Assembly: GCA_017744935.1 (NCBI GenBank)
Contig: JAGIAI010000014.1
Span: 27,937 to 91,936, forward strand
From: Variovorax sp.
GTDB lineage: Bacteria > Pseudomonadota > Gammaproteobacteria > Burkholderiales > Burkholderiaceae_C
Direction of reading: 5' to 3'
Length of the DNA: 64,000 nt
Positions 63,885 through 64,000 of the stretch are shown here, one piece after another. A program made the translations under genes and the position numbers. Positions within the stretch are counted from its first letter, which is position 1; each line of letters opens with the position of its first letter. Under the pieces are notes generated by a model, which made no database searches, was not told the DNA's origin, and saw only the letters and a program-made list of their open reading frames with translations.

Positions 63885-64000
63885 TCAGATGGTGATGAGG
63901 CCTGTTGCCAGGCCGTAGATACCGACGACCGCGCCGATGACGGCGACGATGAAGATGATCCAGTCGATCGGCGTGAAAACGCGCTTGCCCTGTTCGCGGC
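63885..64000 (-). CDS. C-terminal fragment of a probable arginine/ornithine antiporter
   Basis: The window edge cuts a minus-strand gene; the visible last 38 residues read REQGKRVFTPIDWIIFIVAV and continue as one hydrophobic helix ending GLATGLITI. A basic loop followed by a final helix fits the end of an ArcD-type amino-acid antiporter, which usually precedes arcA. It stops 12 bp upstream of the arcA start. The fragment is too short to be sure. Confidence 0.5.
   Translation of the reverse strand, partial: REQGKRVFTPIDWIIFIVAVIGAVVGIYGLATGLITI

Overview
The window is high-GC, densely packed bacterial DNA with many 4-bp start/stop overlaps. Its gene set fits a Comamonadaceae betaproteobacterium, most likely Variovorax or a close relative: a GspL-M-N-D-E-F type II secretion order, paired cyanophycin synthetases with a DUF1854/ABC partner, a non-phosphorylative sugar-acid pathway with ChvE-MmsAB and YtfQRT-YjfF type transporters, and a Mrp antiporter. 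The genus is inferred from gene content and protein style, not from a search. I saw no rRNA, tRNA, CRISPR array, transposase or integrase, and no gene-free stretch longer than 300 bases.

Layout. 1-8.0 kb: the end of a type II secretion operon (gspL partial, M, N, D, E, F), with an opposite-strand secreted-protein gene wedged between gspE and gspF. 8.0-12.2 kb: a 5'-nucleotidase, an 8-oxoguanine-deaminase-type amidohydrolase and a YddA/SbmA-type ABC exporter. 12.2-20.7 kb: queC, then a cyanophycin locus (DUF1854 protein and ABC transporter divergent from cphA' and cphA). 20.8-23.2 kb: two small proteins and a CYTH-CHAD protein. 23.2-36.0 kb: a ten-gene minus-strand sugar operon encoding a 2-ketoglutarate semialdehyde dehydrogenase, two interleaved sugar ABC importers, an arabonate-type dehydratase broken by an in-frame amber codon and a 2-keto-3-deoxyarabonate-type dehydratase, with a divergent LysR regulator at 36.1 kb. 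37.1-40.2 kb: a small island of different character, with a 23-codon leader ORF, two tandem lipoproteins, a DUF2235/Tle1-like lipase and a membrane coiled-coil protein. This looks like an orphan type VI effector/immunity cassette and sits between the sugar regulator and an SMP-30 lactonase (40.2-41.1 kb) that probably belongs to the sugar pathway.

41.3-50.6 kb: an orphan FixJ-type response regulator overlapping a formylglycine-generating enzyme with both catalytic cysteines, an outer-membrane SphA/MetA-like protein, several secreted or membrane proteins of unknown function and a succinate-semialdehyde-type dehydrogenase. 50.7-62.6 kb: eleven minus-strand genes that read as one unit, encoding an RND efflux adaptor and pump, a two-helix unknown protein, a complete Mrp-type cation/proton antiporter, and finally the RND outer-membrane factor. 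62.6-64.0 kb: arginine deiminase and the tail of a probable arginine/ornithine antiporter.

The best candidates for undescribed biology are the RND pump whose parts bracket an entire Mrp antiporter (50.7-62.6 kb), and the lipase/twin-lipoprotein island with its translationally coupled leader (37.1-40.2 kb). Also notable are the amber-interrupted dehydratase (25231-25233) and the cphA' enzyme lacking its second ATP site. Functional calls rest on motif and family recognition by eye; no database search was run.
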